Assembly: GCA_964369145.1 (NCBI GenBank)
Contig: CAYJEE010000007.1
Location: 1-30,073, forward strand
Length of the DNA: 30,073 nucleotides
Direction of reading: 5' to 3'
From: UBA910 sp964369145
GTDB taxonomy: Bacteria; Patescibacteriota; Minisyncoccia; Phycocordibacterales; DATDWN01
Shown: positions 30,015-30,073 of the stretch, piece after piece
Position numbering within the stretch: the first letter of the stretch is position 1
Layout: every line of letters starts with the position of its first letter
Translations under genes and position numbers: made by a program
Notes under the pieces: model-generated
Told to the model about the DNA's origin: nothing
The model's database searches: none
Seen by the model: the letters and a program-made list of their open reading frames with translations, nothing else

Positions 30015-30073
30015 ACCTCCCTCAGTCACCTTTGAATTAGGACACTCAATTAATTCATAATTGAGCTATGAAA

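Noticed and set aside
30015..30073. Upstream gene or regulator of the target at the window end
   Set aside because: Too short to judge; no convincing frame or promoter is visible.

Overview
The window looks like a chromosomal piece of a Patescibacteria/CPR bacterium, most like Parcubacteria (Paceibacteria). I base this on the set of small, streamlined housekeeping proteins (S18 of 65 aa, MetRS of 475 aa without a C-terminal extension, EF-P with an atypical tip loop), a large peptidoglycan-binding surface protein, a 23S rRNA with insertions, and a diversity-generating retroelement. Ordinary TGA stops are used (for example ftsK), so the code appears standard. Taxonomy is inferred from gene content and style, not from a database match.

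Layout. 1-2040 is the 5' part of a 23S rRNA gene on the minus strand, with two inserted or extended helices that share boundary motifs and a consensus promoter upstream (2307-2335). 2487-5087 (minus) holds an MscS-like membrane protein, a winged-helix protein and the rplJ-rplL pair with an L10 leader. A divergent DUF84-type NTPase gene follows (5313-5828, plus). 5875-10405 is a four-gene minus-strand cluster: a secreted LCAT-like hydrolase, two small membrane proteins and a secreted PKD/lamin-tail protein. 10643-14859 holds a TPR protein and a 1129-aa secreted surface protein with a long structured leader. At 15573-16385 is a winged-helix regulator with repeated putative operators. 16600-21031 (plus) carries ftsK, a small membrane-anchored protein, recA, a candidate small RNA and efp. 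21231-27270 (minus) carries rpsR, ssb, rpsF, tatD, metG, an AI-2E-family permease and an M16 peptidase.

27394-30014 is the most interesting part: a complete diversity-generating retroelement (DGR). It has a DGR-type reverse transcriptase (27394-28377, minus), an Avd-like accessory gene on the opposite strand (28366-28788, plus), a template repeat (28815-28939) and a target gene (29272-29928, minus) whose 3' end is the variable repeat (29278-29402). I aligned the two repeats by eye: 125 positions with 17 differences, of which 16 lie at adenines of the template (read on the coding strand). That is the signature of adenine-specific mutagenic retrohoming. Unusual points are the inverted, head-to-head avd, a run of ten Cs that splits its 5' end between two reading frames, and a perfect hairpin with a U-tract that would end the template RNA just before avd.

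How the genes work together: the reverse transcriptase with Avd would copy the template RNA with errors at adenines and write the copy into the 3' end of the target gene, diversifying up to 13 residues seen changed here. The other clusters are ordinary translation, recombination and chromosome-segregation genes, plus a cell-surface set (hydrolase, PKD protein, peptidoglycan-binding protein) suited to an episymbiotic lifestyle. That last point is inference.
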